Source: Flavobacterium sp. KJJ
GTDB lineage: Bacteria > Bacteroidota > Bacteroidia > Flavobacteriales > Flavobacteriaceae
DNA: 64,000 bases
Reading direction: 5' to 3'
Assembly: GCF_000708595.2 (NCBI RefSeq)
Contig: NZ_JARP01000003.1
Location: forward strand, 372,001-436,000
Every line of letters begins with the position of its first letter. The stretch's first letter is position 1. Positions 25,520-34,115 of the stretch are shown here, in pieces. Below the pieces are notes generated by a model. The model did not search any database. It had not been told where the DNA came from and was given only the letters and a program-made list of their open reading frames with translations. Made by a program: the position numbers and the translations under genes.

Positions 25520-25885
25520 ATGAAAAGAATTTTAATAATAATTGCAGCAATTGGTGTTTTAATTTTTACGATTTATTTTACCTTTATTTATTATATTCCT
25601 TACAGTGAAGGATACCGTTCTGGCGAATTGATCAGAATGAGTCATAAAGGCGTAATGATGAAAACTTGGGAAGGCGAAATAAGTCAAGGCGTTTCTGGAT
25701 CACAGATATTTAGATTTTCAGTTTTAGACAGCGATAAAAAAGTAATTGATCAATTAAACGATCTGCAAGGTCAATATGTAAAACTGACTTACGTAGAACG
25801 CTATAGAACATTTAGCTGGTGGGGAGATTCTCATTTTTTTGTCACAGCTGTTCAAAAAGAAAGTTCCCCATTTAAATATAAATAA
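25520..25885 (+). CDS. Small membrane-anchored protein of unknown function
   Basis: 121 residues: one membrane helix (about 4-27) then a soluble domain with EGYRSGELIRMSHKGVMMKTWEGEI and YVKLTYVERYRTFSWWGDSHFFV. Homologues in databases sometimes carry the label 6-phosphogluconate dehydrogenase, but neither the Rossmann motif nor the length of that enzyme is present, so the label should not be used. It lies 6 nt after rmuC and 2 nt before the thioesterase, clearly within the operon. Confidence 0.85.
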   Translation: MKRILIIIAAIGVLIFTIYFTFIYYIPYSEGYRSGELIRMSHKGVMMKTWEGEISQGVSGSQIFRFSVLDSDKKVIDQLNDLQGQYVKLTYVERYRTFSWWGDSHFFVTAVQKESSPFKYK

Positions 25886-25887
25886 AC

Positions 25888-26433
25888 ATGACAGATTTTA
25901 AACCCGTTTCTTCATCAAAAATTAGTATTTCAGAATTAATGCTTCCGTCGCACACCAATTTTAGCGGCAAAATTCACGGAGGATATATTTTGCAATTGCT
26001 GGATCAGATTGCTTTTGCCTCGGCATCAAAATTTTGCGGTAATTATTGTGTAACAGCTTCGGTTGATACAGTAAACTTTTTAAAACCTATTGAAGTAGGC
26101 GAATTAGTAACCATGAAAGCATCTGTAAATTATGTTGGAAGAAGCTCGATGATTGTAGGCATTCGAGTTGAGGCTGAAAATATTCAGACAGGAGCAGTTA
26201 AACACTGTAATTCGTCTTATTTTACGATGGTTGCCAAAGATAAAGATGGGAAAAGCGTTCAAGTACCAGGACTTATTTTATCTAATTTAGATGAGGTTCG
26301 ACGCTTTAGAAAATGCATTAAACAAATTGAGTCTAAAAAAGAAGTCGAAGAACATGCCAAAATTACAAATGTAAATTCGATTGAAGATTTAGCAAGTTTA
26401 GACAAATATAATGTACTTTTAGAATTAGCATAA
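25888..26433 (+). CDS. Acyl-CoA thioesterase (hotdog fold)
   Basis: 181 residues. The hotdog helix sequence FSGKIHGGYILQLLDQIAFASASKFCG carries the G-x-Asp/Asn active-site pattern of the YciA/ACOT group, and VTASVDTVNFLKPIEVGELVTMKASVNYVG is the family strand pair. It hydrolyses acyl-CoA to free acid and CoA in the cytosol. The C-terminal 40 residues (KQIESKKEVEEHAKITN) extend beyond the hotdog core. The chain length preferred cannot be read from the sequence. Confidence 0.9.
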   Translation: MTDFKPVSSSKISISELMLPSHTNFSGKIHGGYILQLLDQIAFASASKFCGNYCVTASVDTVNFLKPIEVGELVTMKASVNYVGRSSMIVGIRVEAENIQTGAVKHCNSSYFTMVAKDKDGKSVQVPGLILSNLDEVRRFRKCIKQIESKKEVEEHAKITNVNSIEDLASLDKYNVLLELA

Positions 26434-26460
26434 TTTATTAAATCACTTAATTTAAAACAA

Positions 26461-26853
26461 ATGGTAAAGTTTGGATATACAATTTTATATGTAGAAGATG
26501 TAGAAAAGTCGCTTTCATTTTATGAAAATGCATTCGGATTTTCAAGAAAATTTATAACACCAGATCATGATTATGGCGAATTAATTACGGGAGAAACAAC
26601 ACTTTCGTTTGCTTCAAAAAATTTAGCCAGCCAAAACTTAAAAGAGGGTTTTGTTCAAAGTAATTTAGAAGGCAAGCCTTTTGGAATTGAAATTGGTTTT
26701 ATAACAGACGAAGTTGGCGAATTAGTGCAAAAAGCAACTTCTTTAGGAGCAATCTTAGTTGTAGAACCAACAAAAAAACCTTGGGGGCAGGTTGTGGCAT
26801 ATGTACGAGATTTAGATGGCTTTTTAATAGAAATTTGTACAGAAATGAAATAA
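26461..26853 (+). CDS. VOC (glyoxalase/bleomycin-resistance) family protein
   Basis: 130 residues, a single VOC unit of two beta-alpha-beta3 modules: YTILYVEDVEKSLSFYENAFGF at the start, and VVAYVRDLDGFLIEICTEMK at the end with the usual glutamate metal ligand (E in FLIEICT). It would act as a dimer with the active site at the interface. The family covers glyoxalases, dioxygenases and antibiotic-binding proteins; nothing here decides which. It closes the rmuC run. Confidence 0.88.
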   Translation: MVKFGYTILYVEDVEKSLSFYENAFGFSRKFITPDHDYGELITGETTLSFASKNLASQNLKEGFVQSNLEGKPFGIEIGFITDEVGELVQKATSLGAILVVEPTKKPWGQVVAYVRDLDGFLIEICTEMK

Positions 26854-27052
26854 TGTAAATTTCACAAATATTTGGCAAAAATATGAAACCGGCTCTACTG
26901 TAAAAATCGTAAATTTAAGGTATAGAATCAATCTTAAAATTATATTTCAAGGAGTATTGCCATTCGATTTTTTATCGGTTTAATTAAGTTCAGTTTTTCT
27001 CTTCTTATCATTAAATTATCGATTGACATAATTGTTTAAATATTTGACGATT

Positions 27053-27622
27053 ATGAAAAAAATTACATTATTTATTTTACTATTTACCGCTTATTCCGTT
27101 GTTGCTCAAGATAAATTTTTCACCAATTCGGGAACAATTAATTTTGAAGCCTCAATTCCTCTTTTTGAAGAAATAAAAGCCGTAAACAGACAGGTTGCAA
27201 TTGTTTTAGAACCTAAAACAAGTACATTTATTTGTACTGTTGTTATCAAAGATTTTCGTTTTAAATTAGACTTGATGCAAGAACATTTTAACGAAAATTA
27301 CATGCAGAGCGAGCGTTATCCTAAAGCAGTTTTTAAAGGCAAAATCGAGAAATTTGATTTGAAGGACATTACTGAAGAAGAAAAAATGTATCAAATAAAA
27401 GGAAAATTGGTCGTACGAGGAAAAACTAAACAAATTATGGTAGATGCCTTAATTAAAAAAGTGGGCGACGGAATTCAAATTATATCTGACTTTCCTATTT
27501 TGGTTTCTGATTTTGATATTCAAATTCCAGATGAAATAGCTTCCAGAATTTCTAAAACTGCTAATACAGAATTAATTGGAGTTATGAGAACTAATGATCA
27601 AGTTTATCTGACTTTAAAATAA
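27053..27622 (+). CDS. YceI family exported protein
   Basis: 189 residues from the ATG at 27053 (MKKITLFILLF). A frame extension back to a TTG at 27032 is not needed because the ATG directly begins the signal peptide, which ends at VVAQ. The mature part is a YceI-like lipocalin barrel: FTNSGTINFEASIP, FICTVVIKDFRFKLDLMQEHFNENYMQSERYPKAVFKGKI, and KGKLVVRGKTKQI. The family binds isoprenoid-type lipids in a periplasmic barrel. Its 3' end meets the minus-strand epimerase gene with a 2-nt gap. Confidence 0.88.
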   Translation: MKKITLFILLFTAYSVVAQDKFFTNSGTINFEASIPLFEEIKAVNRQVAIVLEPKTSTFICTVVIKDFRFKLDLMQEHFNENYMQSERYPKAVFKGKIEKFDLKDITEEEKMYQIKGKLVVRGKTKQIMVDALIKKVGDGIQIISDFPILVSDFDIQIPDEIASRISKTANTELIGVMRTNDQVYLTLK

Positions 27623-27624
27623 AG

Positions 27625-28536
27625 CTAATGCAAACAGCTTACGAGTGTTTTTTCTAAATCTGTAAACTGAAATTCAAAACCCATTTTCTGAATTTTTTCA
27701 GAAGAAACTCTTTGGCCTTCTAAAACTGCATCGCTCATTTCGCCTAAAACTATTTTTAAGAGAAATGGCGGCACTTTTGGAAGCCATATTGAGTAACCAA
27801 ATAACTTGGCCAGTTCTTTAGAAAATCTTGAGTTTGTAGTATTGTCGGTGATACAGGCATTGTAGGTACCTATCATTTCTTGGTCTAAAATTGCCTTCAA
27901 GTAAATTTGGCATAAATCTTCGACATGAATCCAAGGTAAATATTGTTTTCCTGTGCCTAAAACTGCTCCAAAACCAGACTTGAAACTCGGAACAATTTTT
28001 TTAAGGAAACCTTGATCTTTGCCAAAAACAATTCCGGTTCTGACTTTTACAGTCCGAATTCCCAATGAATTTATTTTATCAACACTACTTTCCCATTCTT
28101 GGCAAGTTGTGCCTAGAAAATCATTTGCTGGCGGTGTATTTTCATCACATATTTTATGACTCGTTATAGCACCGTAAATTCCAATCGCTGAAGCCGAAAT
28201 AAATGCGTCTAAAGTTTTATTGTTTTCTTTTAAGACAGAAAAGATAAGTTCAATTGGTTGTATGCGGCTTTCTAAAATAACTTTTTTACGATTTTTAGTC
28301 CATCTTTTTTCTACAATTCCTTCGCCCGCTAAATGGATAATATAGTCCGCATTTAAAACAGCATTTTTATCAATGTAATTCTTTTTTAAATCCCATTTAT
28401 AATAGGAAATAGAAGTAGTATTTTTTCTATCAGATCGGCTCAAAATAGATACCGAAAAACCATTTTCAATAAGTATATCTGTAAGATGTTTTCCAATGAA
28501 TCCAGTACCTCCAGTTAGTAAAATATTTTTCGCCAT
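27625..28536 (-). CDS. TIGR01777-type NAD-dependent epimerase/oxidoreductase
   Basis: 303 residues. N-terminal LLTGGTGFIGKHLTDIL is the extended-SDR nucleotide-binding motif; YIIHLAGEGIVEKRWTKNRKKVILESRI and FISASAIGIYG (with the active-site Tyr) are characteristic of this subfamily (YfcH, plant SULA). The C-terminal DUF1731-like segment (VPPFLLKIVLGEMSDAVLEGQRV) is present. The reaction is unknown; related proteins act in cell division or cell-wall sugar metabolism. Confidence 0.9.
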   Translation of the reverse strand: MAKNILLTGGTGFIGKHLTDILIENGFSVSILSRSDRKNTTSISYYKWDLKKNYIDKNAVLNADYIIHLAGEGIVEKRWTKNRKKVILESRIQPIELIFSVLKENNKTLDAFISASAIGIYGAITSHKICDENTPPANDFLGTTCQEWESSVDKINSLGIRTVKVRTGIVFGKDQGFLKKIVPSFKSGFGAVLGTGKQYLPWIHVEDLCQIYLKAILDQEMIGTYNACITDNTTNSRFSKELAKLFGYSIWLPKVPPFLLKIVLGEMSDAVLEGQRVSSEKIQKMGFEFQFTDLEKTLVSCLH

Positions 28537-28634
28537 GATAGTTTATAATATATTTAACAGTGTATCTTGTTTAATGATTAGTAAAGATAGTTAAACATTG
28601 CTTACCTTTAAGGCAAATTCTAAATTTTAATGAA

Positions 28635-29297
28635 ATGGCTACTAAAAAAAAGATGATCACAAGAGATGATATTGTTTCAAAATATATGGATTATGTTTTA
28701 GAGAAGGGAGAAAAGCCAAAATCAGTTTATCATTTTGCCAAAGTAAATGATTTTACAGAAGCTGAGTTTTATACTTTTTTTGGAACGCTTGAAGGTTTAG
28801 AAAAAGAAATATTCAGACTGTTTTTTGTAAATACTGTTGATCTGCTTCACAAAAACAGTGAGTATGCAGCATACAATATGAAAAACAAAATGCTGAGTTT
28901 TTATTTTACTTTCTTCGAGATTTTGACTGCCAACAGAAGTTATGTTTTGCAATCGCTAAAACTGGACCGAAATCCGCTTAAAAATTTAGTACAGCTTACT
29001 TCGCTTCGTGAAGTGTTTAAAGAATATGTTTCTGAAATCTTAACGGTTGATTATAGATTAGAACAGGAAAAACTTCAAAAATTTCAAGAAAAGACAATTC
29101 AGGAAAGTGCTTGGCTGCAATTGATGATGACGATAAAATTCTGGATTGACGATTCGTCTCCGGCTTTTGAAAAAACAGATATTTTTATCGAAAAATCAGT
29201 TAATGCTTCGTTTGAATTAATGAATGTCGCGCCAATAAATCATTTGATAGATTTCGGAAAATTTCTATTCAAAGAAAAAATATACAGCAAACAATGA
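28635..29297 (+). CDS. TetR-type transcriptional regulator
   Basis: 220 residues. The N-terminal helix-turn-helix (about 8-55: IVSKYMDYVLEKGEKPKSVYHFAKVNDFTEAEFYTFFGTLEGLEK) is a TetR domain in pattern, and the rest is all-helical, as in the ligand-binding half. It overlaps the start of the UbiB-family kinase gene by 4 nt (ATGA), so regulator and kinase form an operon and the regulator likely controls it. Ligand unknown. Confidence 0.85.
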   Translation: MATKKKMITRDDIVSKYMDYVLEKGEKPKSVYHFAKVNDFTEAEFYTFFGTLEGLEKEIFRLFFVNTVDLLHKNSEYAAYNMKNKMLSFYFTFFEILTANRSYVLQSLKLDRNPLKNLVQLTSLREVFKEYVSEILTVDYRLEQEKLQKFQEKTIQESAWLQLMMTIKFWIDDSSPAFEKTDIFIEKSVNASFELMNVAPINHLIDFGKFLFKEKIYSKQ

Positions 29298-30598
29298 AAA
29301 CAATCGATTATATACCAACGTCAAAAATAGAAAGAGCCAGCAAATTAGTTCAGACTGGTGCAAAAGTGGGAGTAAACTACATTAAGCACTATGCAGAAAA
29401 AATGGTAAATTCTGATTTGACACGTGATAAATTAAATGAAAACAATGCCGAAGATATTTATGACGGACTAAAAAGCTTAAAAGGAAGCGCGTTAAAAGTA
29501 GCTCAAATGCTCAGTATGGATAAGAACTTCTTGCCTCAGGCTTATGTCGAGAAATTTTCTTTGTCGCAATTTTCTGTTCCGCCTTTATCGGCACCTTTAG
29601 TCTTAAAAACATTCAAAGCAAATTTCGGAAAAACACCTTATGAAATTTTTGACGAATTCAATGCTAATTCTGTAAACGCGGCAAGTATTGGTCAGGTTCA
29701 TTTGGCTAAGAAAAATGATAAAAAATTAGCAGTAAAAATTCAATATCCTGGAGTTGCAAACAGTATTTCGTCTGACTTGGCTTTGGTTAAGCCAATTGCA
29801 GTCAGAATGTTTAATCTTCAAGGAAAAGATTCAGACAAATATTTTAAAGAAGTAGAAGATAAGTTGATAGAAGAAACGAATTATCTTCTTGAGCTGAAAC
29901 AAAGCCAAGAAGTTGTTGAAGCCTGCAGTAAAATCCAAAATATACTTTTCCCGAATTATTACCCTGAGTTTTCATCAGAGAAAATAATTACGATGGACTG
30001 GATGTCTGGAATTCATCTTTCAGAGTTTACGGCTAAAAATACAGATAAGGCAGTTGGCGATAAGTTGGGTCAGGCACTTTGGGATTTTTATATGTATCAA
30101 ATTCATGTATTGCGAAAAGTACACGCAGATCCGCATCCCGGGAACTTTTTGGTAGATGATCAAAATCGTTTGATTGCTTTGGATTTTGGATGTATGAAAC
30201 AAATACCGAATGAGTTTTATGAACCGTATTTTGAATTAATCAATAAAAATGTAATTACAGATCCAGCACGTTTCAATCAGAAATTATTTGAATTAGAAAT
30301 TCTTCGTCCTGACGATTCTCCTGCAGAAATTGAATATTTTACTGAAATGTTTCATGATTTACTATCTCTTTTTACGAAACCTTTTCAGGAACAAACTTTT
30401 GATTTTGCCGATGAAACTTTTTTCGAAAGTATTGCTAAATTAGGAGAACGTTTTTCAAACGACACTAATCTTAAAAAAATGAACGGAAATCGAGGTTCTA
30501 AACATTTTATTTATATGAACAGAACTTTCTTTGGCCTATATAATCTAATGTTTGATTTGAAAGCAAAGATTGTGGTTGATAATTATTTGAAATATTAA
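29294..30598 (+). CDS. AarF/UbiB (ABC1) family atypical kinase
   Basis: 434 residues. KxGQ-like motif LKGSALKVAQMLSMD (about 60-74), the Ala-rich nucleotide loop region NAASIGQVHLAKK (about 131-143), the VAIK-like LAVKIQYPGV lysine, and the catalytic-type segment VHADPHPGNFLVD followed by ALDFGCM (metal-binding DFG). UbiB-family proteins are ATPases that support quinone synthesis or lipid handling. Co-transcribed with the TetR regulator and followed by a strong terminator. The substrate is unknown. Confidence 0.92.
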   Translation: MKTIDYIPTSKIERASKLVQTGAKVGVNYIKHYAEKMVNSDLTRDKLNENNAEDIYDGLKSLKGSALKVAQMLSMDKNFLPQAYVEKFSLSQFSVPPLSAPLVLKTFKANFGKTPYEIFDEFNANSVNAASIGQVHLAKKNDKKLAVKIQYPGVANSISSDLALVKPIAVRMFNLQGKDSDKYFKEVEDKLIEETNYLLELKQSQEVVEACSKIQNILFPNYYPEFSSEKIITMDWMSGIHLSEFTAKNTDKAVGDKLGQALWDFYMYQIHVLRKVHADPHPGNFLVDDQNRLIALDFGCMKQIPNEFYEPYFELINKNVITDPARFNQKLFELEILRPDDSPAEIEYFTEMFHDLLSLFTKPFQEQTFDFADETFFESIAKLGERFSNDTNLKKMNGNRGSKHFIYMNRTFFGLYNLMFDLKAKIVVDNYLKY

Positions 30599-30605
30599 GT
30601 TTTTG

Positions 30606-30626
30606 TTTCAAGTTTCAGATTTCAAG
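30606..30626. repeat. Three heptanucleotide repeats after the ubiB-like gene
   Basis: TTTCAAG, TTTCAGA, TTTCAAG in direct succession, 7 nt after the stop codon. Same period as the arrays at 9629 and 46113. Confidence 0.55.
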
Positions 30627-30647
30627 TTGGCTGAACTTTACGTATAG

Positions 30648-30688
30648 AACTTTGTCAAAGTTTAAAACTTTGGCAAAGTTTTTTTTTG
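30648..30688 (+). terminator. Intrinsic terminator of the tetR-ubiB operon
   Basis: AACTTTGTCAAAGTTT (30648-30663) pairs with AAACTTTGGCAAAGTT (30665-30680) over 16 positions with one G-U pair, followed by a run of nine or more T. Confidence 0.85.
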
Positions 30689-30694
30689 TATTGT

Positions 30695-30796
30695 TTGTCA
30701 TCCTGACGAAGGAAGGATCACACTCGTAAATCGATAAAGATTGGCGGCTTTCTGTGCGGAGTTTCTTGTGTGATCCTTCCTTCGTCAGGATGACAA
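30695..30796. repeat. Palindromic repeat element with perfect 29-bp arms, copy 2
   Basis: The 29 nt at 30695-30723 (beginning TTGTCATCCTGACGAAGG) are the exact reverse complement of 30768-30796. The 44-nt loop starts TCGTAAATCGATAAAGATT and shares this core with the decayed element at 7205-7291. It carries no ORF. It lies between the ubiB terminator and the 3' end of the photolyase gene. Confidence 0.92.
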
Positions 30797-30837
30797 GATT
30801 ACGAACAATTGGAATTTGGAATTTAAATTTTTGGAAT

Positions 30838-32133
30838 TTATTTCAAAATTCCAGCCTTATAAGTATCAATAGCGCGATCTCTTGCAAAAGCATGGTCGAT
30901 CATTGGGTCATTGTATCCCAAATCAAATTCTGGAATCCATTTACGGATGTAGATTCCTTTTTCGTCAAATTTCTTTAGCTGGATTTCAGGATTAAAAACT
31001 CTGAAATAGGGCGCAGCATCACAACCCGTTCCAGCTGCCCATTGCCAGTTTCCTACGTTTGAGGCCAATTCAAAATCTAGTAATTTTTCTGCAAAATAAG
31101 CTTCGCCCCATTGCCAGTTAAGTAGTAAATGTTTGCATAAAAAACTTGCTACTACCATTCGCACGCGATTGTGCATGTATCCGGTTTCATTGAGCTGACG
31201 CATTCCGGCATCGACCATTGGGTAACCTGTTGTGCCAGAACACCATCGTTTAAAATCGTCTTCGTTATTTCGCCATTGGATGCCATCATAAGCTGATTTA
31301 AAATTGTGATTAACACAATTTGGAAAACTGAAAAGAATCTGAATAAAAAATTCTCTCCAAATCAATTCGCTTAAAAAAGTTTGATTTTTCTTGTTCGCCC
31401 AATTGACTAATTTTCGAATACTGACAGTTCCGAAACGCAAATGAGGAGATAGATAAGAAGTGCTGTCTAAAGCTGGAAAATCTCTCGTTTCTTTATAATT
31501 TGAAATTTGAGTTAAGTTGTGTGGAAGCACTTTTATTAAACTTCTTTCAAAACCAATTTCAACTAATTCGGGAAATCTAAATTGATTTTTTGCAAAATTT
31601 GCAAAGTAAGGTTTGGTATCATATTCTGGAGCTTGTTCAGAGAAATGATATTTCTCGAGCCATTTGTTTTTATATGGTGTGTAAATAGTGTAAGGCAGTC
31701 CGTCTGCTTTTGTGATTTCTTTTTCTTCAAAAATTACATGATCTTTAAATGAAAGAGCTTCAATGTTATTTTTTTTTACTAAAGAAGAAATCGCTAAATC
31801 GCGTTCAATAGCATATGGTTCGTAATCCTTATTGAAGAAGATTTTCTGAATATCAAATTCTTCTACAAGCGATTTCCAAACATCAATTGTTTTTCCTTTT
31901 TTAATTAAAAGAGAAGAGTCAATTCCAGCAAGTTCAGTATTTATTTTTTGAAGGGAATCATAAATAAAACTTACCCTTGCATCGTTTTTAGGAAGGTTTT
32001 CTAGAATATCTTCATCAAAAATGAATAATGGAACTACAGGAAATTCAGAATTTAAGGCATGAAATAATCCAGTATTATCTTCTAAACGCAAATCACGTCT
32101 AAACCAGAAAAAGGTAACTTTTTGTTTTGTCAT
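30838..32133 (-). CDS. Cryptochrome/photolyase family protein (deoxyribodipyrimidine photolyase)
   Basis: 431 residues. N-terminal Rossmann-like antenna domain begins VTFFWFRRDLRLEDNTGLFHAL. The FAD domain (about 200-420) includes SELIWREFFIQILFSFPN, WCSGTTGYPMVDAGMRQLNETGYMHNR (the DNA-lesion-contact motif) and NWQWAAGTGCDAAPYFRVFNP with the tryptophans of the electron chain. These fit a class I CPD photolyase rather than a DASH protein. It repairs UV-induced pyrimidine dimers with blue light. It heads the distal end of the carotenoid gene run and supports a light-stress theme. Confidence 0.92.
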   Translation of the reverse strand: MTKQKVTFFWFRRDLRLEDNTGLFHALNSEFPVVPLFIFDEDILENLPKNDARVSFIYDSLQKINTELAGIDSSLLIKKGKTIDVWKSLVEEFDIQKIFFNKDYEPYAIERDLAISSLVKKNNIEALSFKDHVIFEEKEITKADGLPYTIYTPYKNKWLEKYHFSEQAPEYDTKPYFANFAKNQFRFPELVEIGFERSLIKVLPHNLTQISNYKETRDFPALDSTSYLSPHLRFGTVSIRKLVNWANKKNQTFLSELIWREFFIQILFSFPNCVNHNFKSAYDGIQWRNNEDDFKRWCSGTTGYPMVDAGMRQLNETGYMHNRVRMVVASFLCKHLLLNWQWGEAYFAEKLLDFELASNVGNWQWAAGTGCDAAPYFRVFNPEIQLKKFDEKGIYIRKWIPEFDLGYNDPMIDHAFARDRAIDTYKAGILK

Positions 32134-32236
32134 TATATTAATTTCTGCTTTTGAAATTTTGTTGTGTTGCCAGAGATTTCTATTAGAATAAAAACGTTTA
32201 ATGATTTGTATTAAGTTGTGAAATCTTTAGCAGAAC

Positions 32237-32698
32237 TTATTTCAAATTGAATAATTCTTCAATCTTATTGTGGCGATATTCAAAAATGGCTTTTAATTTG
32301 CTTTTTACAATTAAAGCATTCATAAGTCGTCCTAAATACCCAAAAGGCAAAGCATAATGCACAATATCGACCATTTTTGTTCCGTTTGCGACAGGCTCAA
32401 AAAAATGTTTATGATGCCATAAAGCGTAAGGACCAAAACGCTGCTCATCTATAAAGTATTGATTTTCTTTTGAAACAGTTATGATCGTTACCCAGTTTAT
32501 TTTTATTCCTAAAAGAGGTTTTAATGTGTATGTAATAATTTGACCAGGATACATGCGCTTGCCGTCAAAATCTTGAATCTCAAAACTCATATTGTCAAGA
32601 GTTATGGTTTGAAGGTTATTTGGGCTTGAAAAAAAATCCCAGCATTCTTCAATACTGGCATTGATATGCTGTATAGCTTCTATTTTATATACTTTCAT
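32237..32698 (-). CDS. SRPBCC family protein in the carotenoid cluster
   Basis: 153 residues of the START/Bet v1-like fold: IEAIQHINASIEECWDFFSSPNNLQTITLDNMSFEI at the start, and WVTIITVSKENQYFIDEQRFGPYALWHHKHFFEP in the middle. It starts 9 nt after the crtZ stop, so it is in the crt operon. Family members bind hydrophobic ligands in a deep cavity; a role in holding a carotenoid or precursor is suggested by context only. It is a frequent companion of carotenoid genes in Flavobacteriia as far as I recall. Confidence 0.85.
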   Translation of the reverse strand: MKVYKIEAIQHINASIEECWDFFSSPNNLQTITLDNMSFEIQDFDGKRMYPGQIITYTLKPLLGIKINWVTIITVSKENQYFIDEQRFGPYALWHHKHFFEPVANGTKMVDIVHYALPFGYLGRLMNALIVKSKLKAIFEYRHNKIEELFNLK

Positions 32699-32707
32699 AA
32701 AGTAAAT

Positions 32708-33148
32708 TTACATTTTGTAATATTTGAAAGGAACAAATAACATTCCGAAGCATTCTCCATGCTCTTTTCCTAAATGTTTGTGGTGAATTTTATGTGCTTT
32801 TCGCAACCCAATAAGGTATTTGTTTTTAGTGTTTTTAAACCATTTAAAACGCTGATGAATCAAAACGTCATGAATTAAAAAGTAGCATATTCCGTAAGTT
32901 GTTATGCCACAAGCAACAAAAAACCAATAATTAAATCCGCCTTGAACTCCAAAATAAAACAGCACGATGCTCGGAACAGCAAAGATTACAAAGAAAATGT
33001 CGTTGCGCTCAAAAGTATGCTCGTACTTAGGCTGATGATGATCAGCGTGAAAATACCACATAAGCCCGTGCATAATGTATTTGTGCGTGAGCCATGTAAC
33101 ACATTCCATGAACAGAAAAACACCTAAAAAGATTAAGAAAGAAATCAT
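32708..33148 (-). CDS. crtZ: Beta-carotene hydroxylase (fatty-acid hydroxylase superfamily)
   Basis: 146 residues, small integral membrane di-iron enzyme. All four histidine clusters of CrtZ are present: HKYIMH (22-27), HADHH (34-38), HDVLIH and HKIHH. CrtZ adds hydroxyl groups to the beta-rings of beta-carotene to give zeaxanthin, the common yellow pigment of flavobacteria. No lycopene cyclase gene lies in this window, so beta-ring formation must be encoded elsewhere. Confidence 0.92.
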   Translation of the reverse strand: MISFLIFLGVFLFMECVTWLTHKYIMHGLMWYFHADHHQPKYEHTFERNDIFFVIFAVPSIVLFYFGVQGGFNYWFFVACGITTYGICYFLIHDVLIHQRFKWFKNTKNKYLIGLRKAHKIHHKHLGKEHGECFGMLFVPFKYYKM

Positions 33149-33264
33149 TTTTTTTATTTGTTGAAATATTAAAATTATTATTTAAAATATGATGAGCTTA
33201 CCTTTAAATTATAAAAGATTGACTCAAAAAAGTATTTAGTATTTAGAGCTAAAGAATTAGGAAT

Positions 33265-34104
33265 CTAAACCAGCTTCAATTTGTAAGTTACAAAAGATTG
33301 CGCTAAAAGTCCTGCTTTAGTATAATTTGAAACTCTGATTCTAGAAGTTCCAATTTCGTAATAAGGTGTATTTTTTAGTTTTTTCAGTAATTTTTTATAA
33401 TAAACAAAAGCAGTATAAACGCCAAATTTAGCTTCGATAGGAAGTTTTACAATTCCTTGATATGCAATTCTAAAATCTTCTTCGATTTCATTGATAATTG
33501 CTGTTTTTGCATTTTCATCAAAAGAATTCAAATCGACTCCTGGAAAATAATTTCGGTTTAAAACCAAATTATCATCTTTTAAATCTCTTAAAAAATTCAC
33601 TTTCTGAAAGGCAGATCCTAGACGCATTGCTTCGTTTTTAAGCTGTTCGTATTTATGATCTTTTCCTGAAACGAAAACTTTCAAGCACATCAAGCCAACA
33701 ACATCTGCAGAACCGTAGATATAATCTTCGTATTCAGTTTGTGTATTATAAGTTGACTTTATAAGATCGAGTTTCATACTTTTTAAAAAAGCCTGAATCA
33801 TATCATCTGTAATATTGTATTCTTTTACAGTGTGCTGAAAAGAGTTCAGAATCGGATTAAGGCTGATTCCAAGTTCCATCGCTTTATAAAACTCTTTTTC
33901 AAAATCGTTTATGAGACTTTCTTTGTCGAATTCATGAAACGAATCTACAATTTCATCTGCAAAGCGGACAAAACCATATATGCTGTAAATAGCATCGCGA
34001 ATACTTGGCGACAACATCTTTACTGCTAGCGAAAATGAGGTGCTGTAGTGCTGTGTAACCAGCTTACTGCATTTAGAAGAAACGGCGTCGAATAGTGATT
34101 TCAT
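33265..34104 (-). CDS. crtB: Phytoene synthase
   Basis: 279 residues of the head-to-head prenyl synthase fold. The first aspartate-rich motif is FADEIVDSF (Asp and Glu residues for Mg-diphosphate binding), the second is FLRDLKDD; YIYGSADVVGLMCLKVF is the conserved active-site helix. It condenses two geranylgeranyl diphosphates to phytoene. The stop of crtI lies 11 nt upstream, so the two are one transcript. Confidence 0.94.
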   Translation of the reverse strand: MKSLFDAVSSKCSKLVTQHYSTSFSLAVKMLSPSIRDAIYSIYGFVRFADEIVDSFHEFDKESLINDFEKEFYKAMELGISLNPILNSFQHTVKEYNITDDMIQAFLKSMKLDLIKSTYNTQTEYEDYIYGSADVVGLMCLKVFVSGKDHKYEQLKNEAMRLGSAFQKVNFLRDLKDDNLVLNRNYFPGVDLNSFDENAKTAIINEIEEDFRIAYQGIVKLPIEAKFGVYTAFVYYKKLLKKLKNTPYYEIGTSRIRVSNYTKAGLLAQSFVTYKLKLV

Positions 34105-34115
34105 TTTTTTAAGAT

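Noticed and set aside
28537..28634. GTTTAA...TTAAAC pair as a TetR operator
   Set aside because: Arms are only 6 bp in AT-rich DNA with a 16-nt gap; chance is likely.
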